A program made the position numbers and the translations under genes. Below, in pieces: positions 19,965 through 28,821 of a DNA stretch of 64,000 bases. Location: NCBI RefSeq assembly GCF_900116205.1, contig NZ_FOZS01000001.1, forward strand, positions 1 to 64,000, read 5' to 3'. Origin of the DNA: Halostagnicola kamekurae. GTDB lineage: Archaea; Halobacteriota; Halobacteria; Halobacteriales; Natrialbaceae. Each line of letters begins with the position of its first letter. Position 1 is the first letter of the stretch. The notes below the pieces were generated by a model. That model made no database searches and was not told where the DNA came from. It was given only the letters and a program-made list of their open reading frames with translations.

Positions 19965-21251
19965 GTGACGGTTCCCGAGCGACGCGGACTCACCAGACGA
20001 GACTACCTCCGAGCGGTCGTGGCGGTCGGCGGTGCCAGCGCCATCAGCGCCTGTCTCGACGAGCGCGGGGAGGTCGACGTGCCCGCCGGAACCAACGACC
20101 CCGGCTCGCTTCCGGCGCGCCAACACGCCTGGAACGAGTTTCTCGAGACCGACGACGACGGCAACGTTCGACCGCCGGAACACCACGTGCTAGTGGCGCT
20201 CTCGCTCGCGGACGATCCCGCCGGTGAGAACGATGGTGATTCGCTCGAGGAGGCGACCGAAACGGTCGAGGAGAGCCTGCGGACGCTCGAGCGGGCCTAC
20301 GAGTGGAGCAACGACGGGCTGTTGTTCACGGTGGGGTACACGCCGTCGTACTTCGATCGATTCGACGGGAAGCTCCCTGAAACGGTCGATCTCCCCGCGC
20401 CGGAAGCGCTGACGGACCGCGAGGACCCCGCGTTCGACGAGTTCGACGCACTGCTCCACCTCGCCAGCGATCACCCCGAGGTCGTGCTCCGGGCCGAAGA
20501 AGCGCTCTTCGGCGAGCTCGAGACGGTAAACGGCGAGCCCGTCGAGACGGACCTGACGGGCGTGTTCGACCGACTCGAGGAGCGTCGCCGAACCGGGTTC
20601 GTGGGACCGGGGTTGCCAGCCGAGCACACCGACGTCGACGGCGTTCCGGACTCGGTGCCGGAGGAGGCTCCGTTTTTCATGGGCTTTCGATCCGGCTTTC
20701 AGGAGAGTCAGGCGACCGAAGACCGCGTCACGATCCGGGACGGGCCCTTCGCCAGCGGGGCGACCCAGCAGCTCTCGTCGCTCGACATCCAGCTCGACGT
20801 CTGGTTCGAACAGGAAAGCCACGCCCAGCGCGTGATGAAGACGTTCAGCCCGGACCACGACGAGGATCAGGTCGGCGATATTGGCGAAGCGCTCGAGATC
20901 TCGAACGGACTCACCGACGAGCAGATCGACGACACCGAGTCAGACGCGCGAAATCGCGGCGTCGTCGGCCACGCCCAGAAGGCGGCGCGAGCGCGCGAGG
21001 ACGGCGAGCCGATCATCCTTCGGCGGGATTTCAACACGGTCGACGGCGACACCCCCGGCACGCATTTCCTGTCCCTCCAGCGGGAGATGGATGACTTCCT
21101 CTCGGTTCGAGAGGCGATGACGGGGGCCGACCTCGACGTGGGGATCATTCAGAACAACGGCATTCTGGGCTACATCTTCGTCGGTCGGCGCGGGAACTAC
21201 CTCCTCCCGCCCCGGTCGCACCGGGCGCTTCCGACGCCGAGTCCCGACTGA
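19965..21251 (+). CDS. Tat-exported DyP-peroxidase-like lipoprotein (DUF7405-like)
   Basis: A 428-residue protein. The N-terminus has a twin-arginine motif (TRRDYLRAV, Arg11-Arg12) and a lipobox ending at Cys30 (AISAC), so it should be an exported membrane-anchored lipoprotein. The C-terminal half carries DyP/EfeB landmarks: a likely proximal haem ligand His336 (VGHAQKAAR), LRRDFN and FLSLQREMDDF. The motif corresponding to catalytic GFRDG reads GFRSG (240-244), with Ser243 in place of the Asp. It starts a cluster with an iron-transport lipoprotein, suggesting a role in haem or iron handling rather than classical peroxidase chemistry. The DUF number is recalled, not checked. Confidence 0.75.
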   Translation: MTVPERRGLTRRDYLRAVVAVGGASAISACLDERGEVDVPAGTNDPGSLPARQHAWNEFLETDDDGNVRPPEHHVLVALSLADDPAGENDGDSLEEATETVEESLRTLERAYEWSNDGLLFTVGYTPSYFDRFDGKLPETVDLPAPEALTDREDPAFDEFDALLHLASDHPEVVLRAEEALFGELETVNGEPVETDLTGVFDRLEERRRTGFVGPGLPAEHTDVDGVPDSVPEEAPFFMGFRSGFQESQATEDRVTIRDGPFASGATQQLSSLDIQLDVWFEQESHAQRVMKTFSPDHDEDQVGDIGEALEISNGLTDEQIDDTESDARNRGVVGHAQKAARAREDGEPIILRRDFNTVDGDTPGTHFLSLQREMDDFLSVREAMTGADLDVGIIQNNGILGYIFVGRRGNYLLPPRSHRALPTPSPD

Positions 21252-21438
21252 TCGCCGTCCCAGCGACCGCCGACAGTACGACGACGCCGGAAGTGCGACA
21301 ACCGTCGACGCCGAAACGAGCATCGATTCCAGACGACCGCGACAGCACGACGACCGCCGATGACAGACGACCATCCGGTCCAGACGACCGTCGGCGGTAA
21401 AGCGAACGGTTACAAACGACCAACGGCTGAGAACGCAC

Positions 21439-22647
21439 ATGGACCGGCGAATCGATCGACGGCGCTTTCTCGTGCAAACGGGCGCGGCGGCGGGCGCTGT
21501 CGCGCTAGCGGGGTGTACCCTCGAGGTCGAGGACGGAGCCGCCGAAGGGAGTGGGGACCCCACGCTACCCCAGTTCTACGAGATTCAGGACAAACCGGAC
21601 GCGGTGTACTTGCCGACACACCGGGAAGCGATGAAGATGCTCGAGCCGGTCGAGGCCGGCGAGTACACGCTCGCGCCGATGCTCTCGTACGTCCATCCCT
21701 TTTGGATCATCAGCGGCGACGAGATCGAGCGCGAGGAGCCCGACGACGGCAACGGCGTCCACCTCATGGTCGTCGTCTGGGACACCGAAACCGGCGTCGT
21801 GCTCCCCGTCGACAGCGGGGCACAGCTTCGGGTCAAGAAAGACGGCGAGCAGGTCGGCTCGCCGCGAACGCTCTGGACGATGATCTCCCAGCAGATGGGC
21901 TTTCACTTCGGCGACAACGTGCCGCTCGCCGACGACGGCACCTACACCGCCGAGCTGACGCTCCCGCCGCTCGACGTTCGCACGACGGGCGAGCTCGAGG
22001 GGAAGTTCGCGGAGACGGAGACCGCCTCCTTCGAGTTCGAGTACGATCAGACCTTCCGCAACGAGGTCGCCACCGGGGTCGAGTACCTCGATCGCGAGGA
22101 GTGGGGCGACCCCGGCGCGCTCGAGCCGATGCGCCACGGTGGAGACATGAACAGTGGGGACATGAACGGTGGAGAGGCGAGCGGCGAGGGCAACGGCGAC
22201 GGCCACGTTCAGTTCTCGGCGCTGCCGCCGGCCGAGGAGTACCCCGGGGCGGGACTCGAGCCGAGTTCCGGCGAGGACGCGGCCACGAGCAGCGACGCGG
22301 TCTTCGTGACACGGCTTCTCGAGTCCGGATCGCGGTTCGTCGAGGGGAGCGAGCGGTACCTCCTCGTCTCTCCCAGAACGCCCTACAACCGGGTTCCGCT
22401 CGCGGACATGTCCATGACGGCCGCGATTTCGAACGGCGAAGCCGCAGATTCCGTCGCGCTCGAGCAGACGATCGACGGCGAGTACGGCATCCACTACGGG
22501 GCCGCGCTCGCGGGCGTCGAACCGGGTTCGAGGGTGACGATCGAGATCGACTCGTTCCCGCAGGTCGCGCGCCACCAGGGGTACGACACGGCGTTTTTCG
22601 ACATGCCCCCGGTCGAACTGACGGTGCCGGAATCGATCGACTCATGA
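21439..22647 (+). CDS. P19/Tp34-like iron-transport lipoprotein (DUF7350-like)
   Basis: A 402-residue exported protein. The Tat motif is RRRFLV (residues 7-12) and the lipobox ends at Cys26 (ALAGC). The N-terminal half resembles periplasmic Fe/Cu-binding P19/Tp34 proteins: PMLSYVHPFWI, VHLMVVVWD and GFHFGDNVPL. A Met/His/Gly-rich stretch at about 233-248 (MRHGGDMNSGDMNGG) may bind copper or iron. The C-terminal half is a second beta domain without recognised family. Its stop overlaps the next start (ATGA). The family call rests on motif resemblance. Confidence 0.65.
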   Translation: MDRRIDRRRFLVQTGAAAGAVALAGCTLEVEDGAAEGSGDPTLPQFYEIQDKPDAVYLPTHREAMKMLEPVEAGEYTLAPMLSYVHPFWIISGDEIEREEPDDGNGVHLMVVVWDTETGVVLPVDSGAQLRVKKDGEQVGSPRTLWTMISQQMGFHFGDNVPLADDGTYTAELTLPPLDVRTTGELEGKFAETETASFEFEYDQTFRNEVATGVEYLDREEWGDPGALEPMRHGGDMNSGDMNGGEASGEGNGDGHVQFSALPPAEEYPGAGLEPSSGEDAATSSDAVFVTRLLESGSRFVEGSERYLLVSPRTPYNRVPLADMSMTAAISNGEAADSVALEQTIDGEYGIHYGAALAGVEPGSRVTIEIDSFPQVARHQGYDTAFFDMPPVELTVPESIDS

Positions 22648-23273
22648 CGGCGACGCGCACTCGAGTCGCAGTCGCGCTCGCAGTCCTGCTGCTTGCCGCC
22701 GGCCTCCTCGCCGCGCCGGCCAGCGCCGGACACAGCCCCGGCGTCTACAGCTTCGAACCGGACGACGCACGCGTGGCCGCCGGCGAAACCGTCGCGGTCG
22801 ACGTCATCCTCGCGGCCAACCGGACCCCCGCCGGCGACGGGCTCAGCGAGGCGGGCTTCACCGTCGACTACGACGCGGATCGGTTCTCGGTCGTCGACGT
22901 CGAACACGGCTCGTGGTTCGAAGATGGCGACGAGCCGCCGGAAGGGGCGATCGACCGCTCCAGCGCGGTCGACGAGGACGCGGGCACCGTCTCGGTCGAA
23001 ACCGCACTCGAGTCGCCCGACGACGGGGTGGCGAACACCGCACCCGTCGCGACGATCACGTTCCGGGCCAGCGAGGACGCCGCCGACGGCGAGAGCAAGC
23101 TCGCGTTCGCGAACAGCTCCGCGGCGACGCCCGCGAGTCCGTCGCCGACCATTACCAACGAGGGGACCCTCGAGGTCGGCGAGGGCGTGCTGGGCGCGAG
23201 CGGGTTCGGCGTGCCGGTCGCGGTCGGATCGCTGTTGCTCGCTGTTCTCGTTGGTCTCCGACGACGAGGATAA
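22644..23273 (+). CDS. Secreted cohesin-domain protein with C-terminal anchor
   Basis: A 209-residue protein. A Sec-type signal (about residues 1-28, ending PASAG) is followed by a cohesin-like beta-sandwich at about 35-165 (GFTVDYDADRFSVVDVEHG, ATITFRA). A C-terminal hydrophobic segment ending LRRRG resembles the anchor tails of haloarchaeal surface proteins. Cohesin folds mediate protein-protein contact, so it may tether its two co-transcribed lipoprotein neighbours at the cell surface. The ATG overlaps the previous stop. Confidence 0.75.
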   Translation: MTATRTRVAVALAVLLLAAGLLAAPASAGHSPGVYSFEPDDARVAAGETVAVDVILAANRTPAGDGLSEAGFTVDYDADRFSVVDVEHGSWFEDGDEPPEGAIDRSSAVDEDAGTVSVETALESPDDGVANTAPVATITFRASEDAADGESKLAFANSSAATPASPSPTITNEGTLEVGEGVLGASGFGVPVAVGSLLLAVLVGLRRRG

Positions 23274-23430
23274 GGCGCTCTCAGGACGTACTCTCTCGCC
23301 TCGAAGCCCAACTTCGTACTCATCTTGGCCTGTTTCGCCCGTGGAAGTTCTCCTCGAGTGCCGATGGATTACGATCGGTCGCGAGCCAAACGTATCGGTC
23401 AAAATCGAATCCGATCGGATTCTGTGCTGG

Positions 23431-24335
23431 TTACGGCGCGGTGTCGGTCGATTCCATCAGTTCGACGTCGACCGCCTCGCGCAATCGATCGAACTCCCCG
23501 TCGGTCAGAAACCAGTAGTTCAGTTCGGGCTGCTCGCGGACGAAAAGCGGCGTTTCGGACGCGTCGACGATAGCCACTCGGAGGAGCGGGTCGGTAAACA
23601 ACTCGAGAAGTGCGTCGATACTGGTCGGGGTAGCCGGAACCGTCCCGACGAGTTCGATCCCGTCGCGGACCGCACCTCGTTCGACGAGCGCCGCGACGCT
23701 GTCGGCGTCGATCCGCTCGAGAAGGGGTCGGAGTCCGAACAGTTCGATCGTCTCGGCGTCGCGTTCGGCGCGCTCGAGGAGGGCTTCGAGCACCGTTCGA
23801 ACTGACGGAGCCGCGGCCGCCGACGCGGGGGCGATGGAATACGCCGCATGGCTCCCCGTCTCGAGGGACTGAAATCGGTCCGTGGAGACGCTCTCGCCGA
23901 ACGGGCGAAGCGAGGCGACTAACTCGAGCGGAACCGTCTCGCAGAGCGATTCGTACTCGGAGGCCAGCAGGCGACACGATTCGGCGTCGGAATCGTCGCG
24001 CGAGAAAATCGCCGTCCCCGACTCGTCGACAACCGCGCGACGAGGAGGCTATCGCTGAACAGCGAAAGCACCGCGTCGACGACGGCAGGCGTGGCATCGA
24101 CGGTTCCCCGTAGCGTCTCATCGTCCACCTGGACACCCGCGTCTCGAAGCCGCTCGGCGCTCTCTGCGTCGACGTGGTTCGTTAACAGTGGTTCGATACC
24201 GACGACCTCGAGTTCGGAGAGCGAGCGATCCGTACTCGCGAGAATCGCTCGAGCGAGTTCGGCGGATCGCTCGTGTCTCTCGGGTCCAGAGTGATCGATG
24301 GTGAAACGGATCATAGTGGCACTCATGGCAATCAT
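23431..24335 (-). pseudogene. Frameshifted gene with two copies of the same domain
   Basis: Read on the minus strand, the N-terminal part (24335 to about 24032) and the C-terminal part (to 23431) are in different frames. Inserting one base near 24032 joins ...SDSLLVAR to VVDESGTAIFSRDD and gives a continuous protein of about 300 residues. The two halves are homologous: VVGIEPLLTNHVDAES against LFGLRPLLERIDADS, and LFSDSLLVA against LFTDPLLRVA. A single-base deletion, or a sequencing error, would explain it. The start may be the ATG at 24335, 24326 or 24314. I do not recognise the family; the repeated module loosely recalls effector domains of haloarchaeal HTH regulators, but no HTH is visible. 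Confidence 0.7.
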
Positions 24336-24953
24336 ATCGGCAGATACAGTTAATTCGGACTACTTAGGGTCCTCGAAATGGCCACTTGGATCGGCCAGAA
24401 CAGAGCACGGAGGCTGCACCATTCCAGACAGGTCACGTGCGGCGGCGCGCGCTTGCTCGCGGGTCGCGATAGCGATTCGCGAGCAGAAACTGTTCGAGGT
24501 CTTCGGTCACGAAGTGATTGAACGGCTTGGAAGTCGCGAAGCGTCTTCCAGTGGATGAGAGAGCGAGTTTGCGGGCGAGCGAATCGGCTGGGGAGTGCGA
24601 GATCCGAACGAGTGAGGATCTCGAAGTGCGAACGGGGAACGCAGTGACCCGCGAGCGGTGTGGAAATCCTAGTTGCCAGCAATAGGGTGGTCAAGATGCA
24701 GCATCGATCCGTGTCATGCAACTCGAGTATAGCACTGTTGAAATTCTATTATTCAGATTTATCTTAGCGTGAAATACACGCACACTACAGATGCATACTG
24801 ACCGCTGCAATTCCTACGGGTTTCAGTACTGGCGTAGTGCTGGCATCCATCTTTGTTAATAACTCATCCGATATATTTTGCTAAATTATAGCTAAGAATC
24901 CGAGTTTTATAGCAGCTGTTTTAATAAAATGGGACTGTCAAAGGTGGAGCAAG
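24336..24953. other. Gene-free region with repeat copy and AT-rich promoter
   Basis: No credible gene is seen in 618 bases. Bases 24544-24668 are one arm of a long inverted repeat. From about 24750 the sequence becomes strongly AT-rich, unlike the chromosome average. It ends with TTTTATAGC (24905-24913) and TTTAATAAAA (24920-24929) as candidate TATA boxes and GGTGGA (24943-24948) as the ribosome-binding site of the cation-efflux gene. Confidence 0.6.
24544..24668 (-). repeat. Inverted repeat arm 1
   Basis: The minus-strand sequence (from TTTCCACACCGCTCGCGGGT to CACTGGAAGA) aligns well by eye, with a few small gaps, to plus-strand 31470-31606. The pair is in inverted orientation about 7 kb apart. 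It is non-coding as far as can be seen. Confidence 0.75.
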
Positions 24954-25889
24954 ATGAACGAACACGAGTCGGCCCACGATGGCTCACACGATGACCACAA
25001 TCACGGACATGGGAGATCATCGACGAGTAGCTGGAAACTAGCTGCCGTCTCGGTCATCAACCTCCTCGGATTCCTCGCTGAACTTGCTGGCGGTCTACTG
25101 TTTGGTTCAGTTGCGCTCCTGAGCGACGCCTTTCACATGCTATTTGACGCGCTCGCGTACGTGATGGCGTTCGCTGCCGCCCACATCGCCGACAACTATG
25201 GAGATAGTGATCGCTGGTCGTACGGTCTCCATCGTCTCGAACCGCTTGCCGCCTTCCTCAACGGCCTTTTATTGCTGCCGATGGTCGGGTTCATCCTCTG
25301 GGAATCCTACCAGCGATTTCTTGAGCCGGTGGCAATCGGAACTGGCCCCACGCTCGCCATCGCAACGGGTGGCCTACTGGTCAACATCGGCTCGGTATAC
25401 GTCCTACAGGGCGGCGGGATGAGCCTCAACGAACGAGGGGCGTTCTACCACCTTCTCGGCGATGCCGGTGGCTCAGTTGCCGTTATTATCTCTACGGTTG
25501 TTATCGAGATGACTGGACTCCAGATCATTGACCCAATCGTCGCAGGGCTAATCGCTGTCGTCATTACATGGTCGGCGGGGAAAGTACTCCGTGGGAGCAG
25601 TGCGATCTTCCTACACCGGACGCCATTCGAGCAGCACGAGGTACGGGCCATCCTGCGGAAGGTCAATGGCGTGACCGCCGTAGACGACCTGCATGTATGG
25701 CAGATTTGTAGTCAGATCACGGTCGCCACCGTCCATCTTGAGACCGACGTGGAGACAATGCCTGAAGCCGAGACGGTAACCCGAAGCGTCCACGAGGAAC
25801 TTGTCCATCATGGCGTCGATCACGCCACTGTCGAACTGTGTCCCGGCTATGGCGACCGCAGCACGCACCTGAACAATCACGCCCACTAA
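24954..25889 (+). CDS. Cation diffusion facilitator (CzcD/ZitB-type metal efflux)
   Basis: A 311-residue transporter. The His-rich N-terminal tail (about residues 2-22, DDHNHGHGR) is followed by six membrane segments with the metal-site residues in segment 2 (LLSDAFHMLFDA) and segment 5 (YHLLGDAGGS), and a cytoplasmic C-terminal domain (VDDLHVWQ). HxxxD/HxxxD site residues are typical of Zn/Co/Cd antiporters. It is followed two bases later by a SpoIIAA-like gene. Its AT-rich upstream region and position between repeats suggest it arrived by transfer. Confidence 0.94.
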   Translation: MNEHESAHDGSHDDHNHGHGRSSTSSWKLAAVSVINLLGFLAELAGGLLFGSVALLSDAFHMLFDALAYVMAFAAAHIADNYGDSDRWSYGLHRLEPLAAFLNGLLLLPMVGFILWESYQRFLEPVAIGTGPTLAIATGGLLVNIGSVYVLQGGGMSLNERGAFYHLLGDAGGSVAVIISTVVIEMTGLQIIDPIVAGLIAVVITWSAGKVLRGSSAIFLHRTPFEQHEVRAILRKVNGVTAVDDLHVWQICSQITVATVHLETDVETMPEAETVTRSVHEELVHHGVDHATVELCPGYGDRSTHLNNHAH

Positions 25890-25891
25890 CG

Positions 25892-26338
25892 ATGACAGAC
25901 GATTTTACCTCCAACTTCGCGGCCACAGAGCGGACGACCTCCCCCATGTTCGAGATTCTTAAAGCGACCAAAGACAACGTAGTCGCGGTTCGGATGGGAG
26001 ACGGCACGCCTGCCGGGTATCGGGAGTTCTATGACCTACTCGTTGAGAAGACCGACGAGTTCGGGACAGTGCATGTCTACGAAGAGACGATAGAATGGAC
26101 GCTATCGACATATCTCTCGCACCTGCATGGTGTCGTCCCCGATCTGCGAACCGGTTCGAAATTCGACATTGGTCGGTATGCCACGGTCGGTGATTCCCGC
26201 TGGGCTAAACTCCTTTACTACCAGTGGCGTGCAATCGCCCCAGTCTGGCCGGTCTCGCCGGACGAGATGCGCTACTACGGGCTGTCGAAACGCGACTATG
26301 CACTTGACTGGGTGATGTCTACCAATCCCACCAAATAG
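25892..26338 (+). CDS. SpoIIAA/STAS-like protein
   Basis: A 148-residue protein. After a 19-residue tail, residues 20-145 match the SpoIIAA-like family (MFEILKATKDNVVAVRMGDG, then GSKFDIGRYATVGDSRWAKLL and a Tyr/Trp-rich end DYALDWV). Lipid or nucleotide binding is known for related STAS domains, but the role of this family is unclear. The two-base spacing after the cation-efflux gene means co-transcription and suggests a link to metal stress. Confidence 0.8.
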   Translation: MTDDFTSNFAATERTTSPMFEILKATKDNVVAVRMGDGTPAGYREFYDLLVEKTDEFGTVHVYEETIEWTLSTYLSHLHGVVPDLRTGSKFDIGRYATVGDSRWAKLLYYQWRAIAPVWPVSPDEMRYYGLSKRDYALDWVMSTNPTK

Positions 26339-26593
26339 ACATTTCAGTGGAGTAGAATTGAACGTATTGGATAAATATACTATGTATCATCTTTATTCAA
26401 CACGCAGTTTCTAAAATCTCTACGACAAATCACCCGCCACTCCGTTATCTACTTCACCTGTACTTACCGATCTCTCTCAAACCTTGATAGCCGCAGATAA
26501 ATTCAACAGAACTTCGAGTATCTACGTTGCAAGACGACATTATTCCCGGCCTGAAACAGTAGTTATATGACACTACAGGGCGTTGGATCAAAT

Positions 26594-26672
26594 GGAAGCC
26601 ACACACTCCGCGACAGGGGGCGTTTCGTATTGAAATGCCCCGGGTGCTACTACCACCCGAGACGTGGCTTCC
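26594..26672 (-). repeat. Hairpin element A (structured, related to 54380-54425)
   Basis: The element is bounded by GGAAGCCAC (26594-26602) and GTGGCTTCC (26664-26672), perfect 9-base inverted arms, with an inner hairpin CGGGTG/CACCCG. Its minus strand matches the element at 54380-54425 in the order GGAAGCCAC, CGGGTG, TAGCACCCG, GGCATTTCA. The region 26339-26799 around it holds no gene and is AT-rich between 26339 and 26560. It could be an end remnant of an IS200/IS605-type element or a structured RNA. Confidence 0.55.
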
Positions 26673-26799
26673 GAACCCTTGAAGGAACGGTTGCCATGAT
26701 TGGATATCTTCTCCGCGGGCTTAAACATCCCGTCCGACAGACGAATCGAAGTCGACTACCAGCGATCGCCGCGTCCACGCTTGGAGGGTGGTGGGATCG

Positions 26800-27138
26800 A
26801 TGACCGCGCCGACGGACAGCCTGGTCGTGGACATCGTCCGCACGCTCGAGAACGAAGGAATCCCTCGAGACTCCTACCAACTCGGCCGGGAGTTCGATCC
26901 CGAGGCGCTCGCCCGACTGCTCGAGACCGGCGGCAGTTCGGTCGAGGTCCGCCTCGAAGTGCAGGGCGTCTCGCTCGTCGTGACGAAGCAGGCTGTCTGG
27001 GCAACCGACGATCCGCCGTCGTCCCCGCCCGAGTGCCCCCACTGTGGGCTCCCGGTCAGCGCCGTCGTCCAACTCGTTCCGAGCCACCACACCGCCTATC
27101 CCTGCGGGTGTCGGGTTCGGGGTGATCTGCTCGAGTAG
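26800..27138 (+). CDS. Small protein with HalOD1-like domain and zinc ribbon
   Basis: A 112-residue protein. Residues 5-65 resemble the HalOD1 output domain (IVRTLENEG, FDPEALARLLETG, EVQGVSLVVT). Residues 80-108 form a four-cysteine zinc ribbon (CPHCG and PCGC). GGAGGGTGGTGG precedes the ATG. HalOD1 domains occur in haloarchaeal signalling proteins; a zinc ribbon fused to one would suggest nucleic-acid or protein binding. The domain call is by resemblance. Confidence 0.6.
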   Translation: MTAPTDSLVVDIVRTLENEGIPRDSYQLGREFDPEALARLLETGGSSVEVRLEVQGVSLVVTKQAVWATDDPPSSPPECPHCGLPVSAVVQLVPSHHTAYPCGCRVRGDLLE

Positions 27139-27536
27139 GTGGGAGTTCGCGAATCGCAAGTCGTCAACTCGAAGAACCGCTTTCGACGGAACGAGTAATC
27201 CCCGAGGTTCTCATCCCCGTAGTTGGGATTTTCGTTCTCCTGATCGCTCCAAAAATAACCGACATCGGACGGAGTAGACGGTACTTCGTTCCGGCGTTCG
27301 TTTGCTGGTTTGGATGCCACCTACAGATCGGACTCGAAGAAGGGACGCTCGTCTCATTTCCCTATCCGATCGAGGTGAGTAGTGTGATTTTGCTGTTGGT
27401 CGGGTTTATCGGATTTCTGTTTCGCGGGCTCTTGCCGCATGGAAAGAACGAGAATCCACCGTATCCTCGGTTTGAAGCCACCTCGAAAGGGACAGACCCA
27501 ATGCATTCGGGGTTCATGGCGTCATCACAGACGTAA
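27126..27536 (+). pseudogene. 5'-truncated membrane-protein gene
   Basis: An open frame of 136 codons without any ATG in its first 110 codons, ending at TAA 27534-27536. Its product has two clear membrane segments: VIPEVLIPVVGIFVLLIAP, and VSSVILLLVGFIGFLFRG, with a short hydrophobic region FVPAFVCWFGCHL between them. The frame starts inside the 3' end of the upstream gene, so the original start has probably been lost by deletion near 27140. GTG/TTG starts deep inside would leave only the last membrane segment. Confidence 0.55.
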
Positions 27537-27629
27537 ACGACTTCGTGAAAACCCACTGCGATACGGAAAGCGTGCAGGCGGCCACGAAATCCTCGACTTA
27601 TATCCCGGAATACATTTAATCGTAGTACG

Positions 27630-28463
27630 ATGGCGGCCGAAGAGAAATCGCGTGTTCGAACGACACTTGCCCTCCTCGTTCTCGCAAATCTGCTTCCGTT
27701 TGTCGGACTCGAGGTCTTCGAGTGGAGCCTACCCGAAGCCCTCTTCGTGTACTGGATCGATATTGGACTGTTCGTAGTTCTGTATGCTGGATTAGTTCCC
27801 TTTGCGCAGAAAAAACCGCGACCGGAAGAACGGATGATTGGGTTAGTCACAGTTCCAATACCGTTCGTGTCTGGCCGTTCCGGATCGGTCCAGCCAGTCC
27901 AGTGGCTCCCGCCAATTTGGTATCGAAATCTGAAATACGCATTCGGTATTCTCGTGTTCGGACTCGGTTTCTGGTTTATAACTGGGAACCTATTTCTCGT
28001 CGAATCAGATCCCGGGTTTTATTACGATACTGAAGGAGTTCCTACTGATTCGATAGAGCAATCTTTCGTAGCAATTCAGCGGTCGTTCACCCCTGAGGCG
28101 CTTGGCATGATTGCGTTGCTGTTCGGATTTCGATTGCTCATCACTTATAAACAATTTAGTAGCCAACGACGGTACGAACGTGTCTCGGCACCGGTACTGG
28201 CTGAGATTCCGACACGGATCGTAGTGTTTTGGTTTCTTCTGACCGCAATAACGGCCATCTCGTTAATCGTGATTGTACTACCGCTTCTACACGACTTCGG
28301 GATATCGACGGTGAGTAAAGCCTGGGTTATCGTAATCGTCGTATTTGGGAAATTCACCATGGAATGGGCAGTCTTCCACGGAGGACGACTGGAGAATTCT
28401 GACGGCCTCATCCGGTGGCTCACACCCGAAGAGATACCTGATAAATCGGCAACCGATTCGTGA
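27630..28463 (+). CDS. DUF6498-type membrane protein
   Basis: A 277-residue protein with about seven hydrophobic segments. The opening LANLLPFVGLEVFEWSLPEA, then VYWIDIGLF, matches the start of the larger DUF6498 protein at 50.4-51.7 kb (LLPLVGVLLLEWNA, VYWFELAV), so the two are paralogs. The C-terminal HDFGISTVSKAWVIVIVVFGKF, then WAVFHG, also fits the family. No function is known. This copy lacks the C-terminal PH-like domain of its paralog. Confidence 0.75.
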   Translation: MAAEEKSRVRTTLALLVLANLLPFVGLEVFEWSLPEALFVYWIDIGLFVVLYAGLVPFAQKKPRPEERMIGLVTVPIPFVSGRSGSVQPVQWLPPIWYRNLKYAFGILVFGLGFWFITGNLFLVESDPGFYYDTEGVPTDSIEQSFVAIQRSFTPEALGMIALLFGFRLLITYKQFSSQRRYERVSAPVLAEIPTRIVVFWFLLTAITAISLIVIVLPLLHDFGISTVSKAWVIVIVVFGKFTMEWAVFHGGRLENSDGLIRWLTPEEIPDKSATDS

Positions 28464-28517
28464 GGCTGCTTTCCAGAGAGGAGGCCACCAGCTCCCGAGG
28501 AAACGGAACGACAGCGT

Positions 28518-28661
28518 CTATTCTTTCGCTTCGTCCCCCAGATTTTCATCGTAAAAATCTCTGAGCGCCAGTCGGCATCCGAGATACGTCGCAAGTACAG
28601 CAGTTACAAACAGTATCGCAAATGGAACGACGAGTTCGACGACCATACTATTCAATACCAT
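28518..28661 (-). CDS. Small single-pass membrane protein
   Basis: A 47-residue reading frame (ATG at 28661, TAG at 28518-28520), begins MVLNSMVVELVVPFAILF. It has one hydrophobic segment (about residues 6-32) and a charged acidic tail ending DEAKE. The acidic tail and absence of any overlapping gene make it plausible as a real microprotein. A start at the internal ATG (28646) is equally possible. It lies between the DUF6498 gene and uvrB, on the opposite strand. Confidence 0.5.
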   Translation of the reverse strand: MVLNSMVVELVVPFAILFVTAVLATYLGCRLALRDFYDENLGDEAKE

Positions 28662-28821
28662 AACATCCCATATCAGATTTTCCTCTCGCAAACGCGGTCA
28701 CGACACGTGATAGCGACCAGCCGAAATCCTCCCAGAGATCCAGACCGATGCCCTCGAGCGCCGCCACCGACCGACACCCAAGCGTGTCGGTCAAGTGCCT
28801 CGAGACCCTACTCGAGTCATC

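Noticed and set aside
21360-22600. Plus-strand Arg/Gly-rich frame overlapping the P19-like gene
   Set aside because: It is the shifted frame of the lipoprotein gene; only the shared end belongs to the cohesin gene, which starts at 22644.
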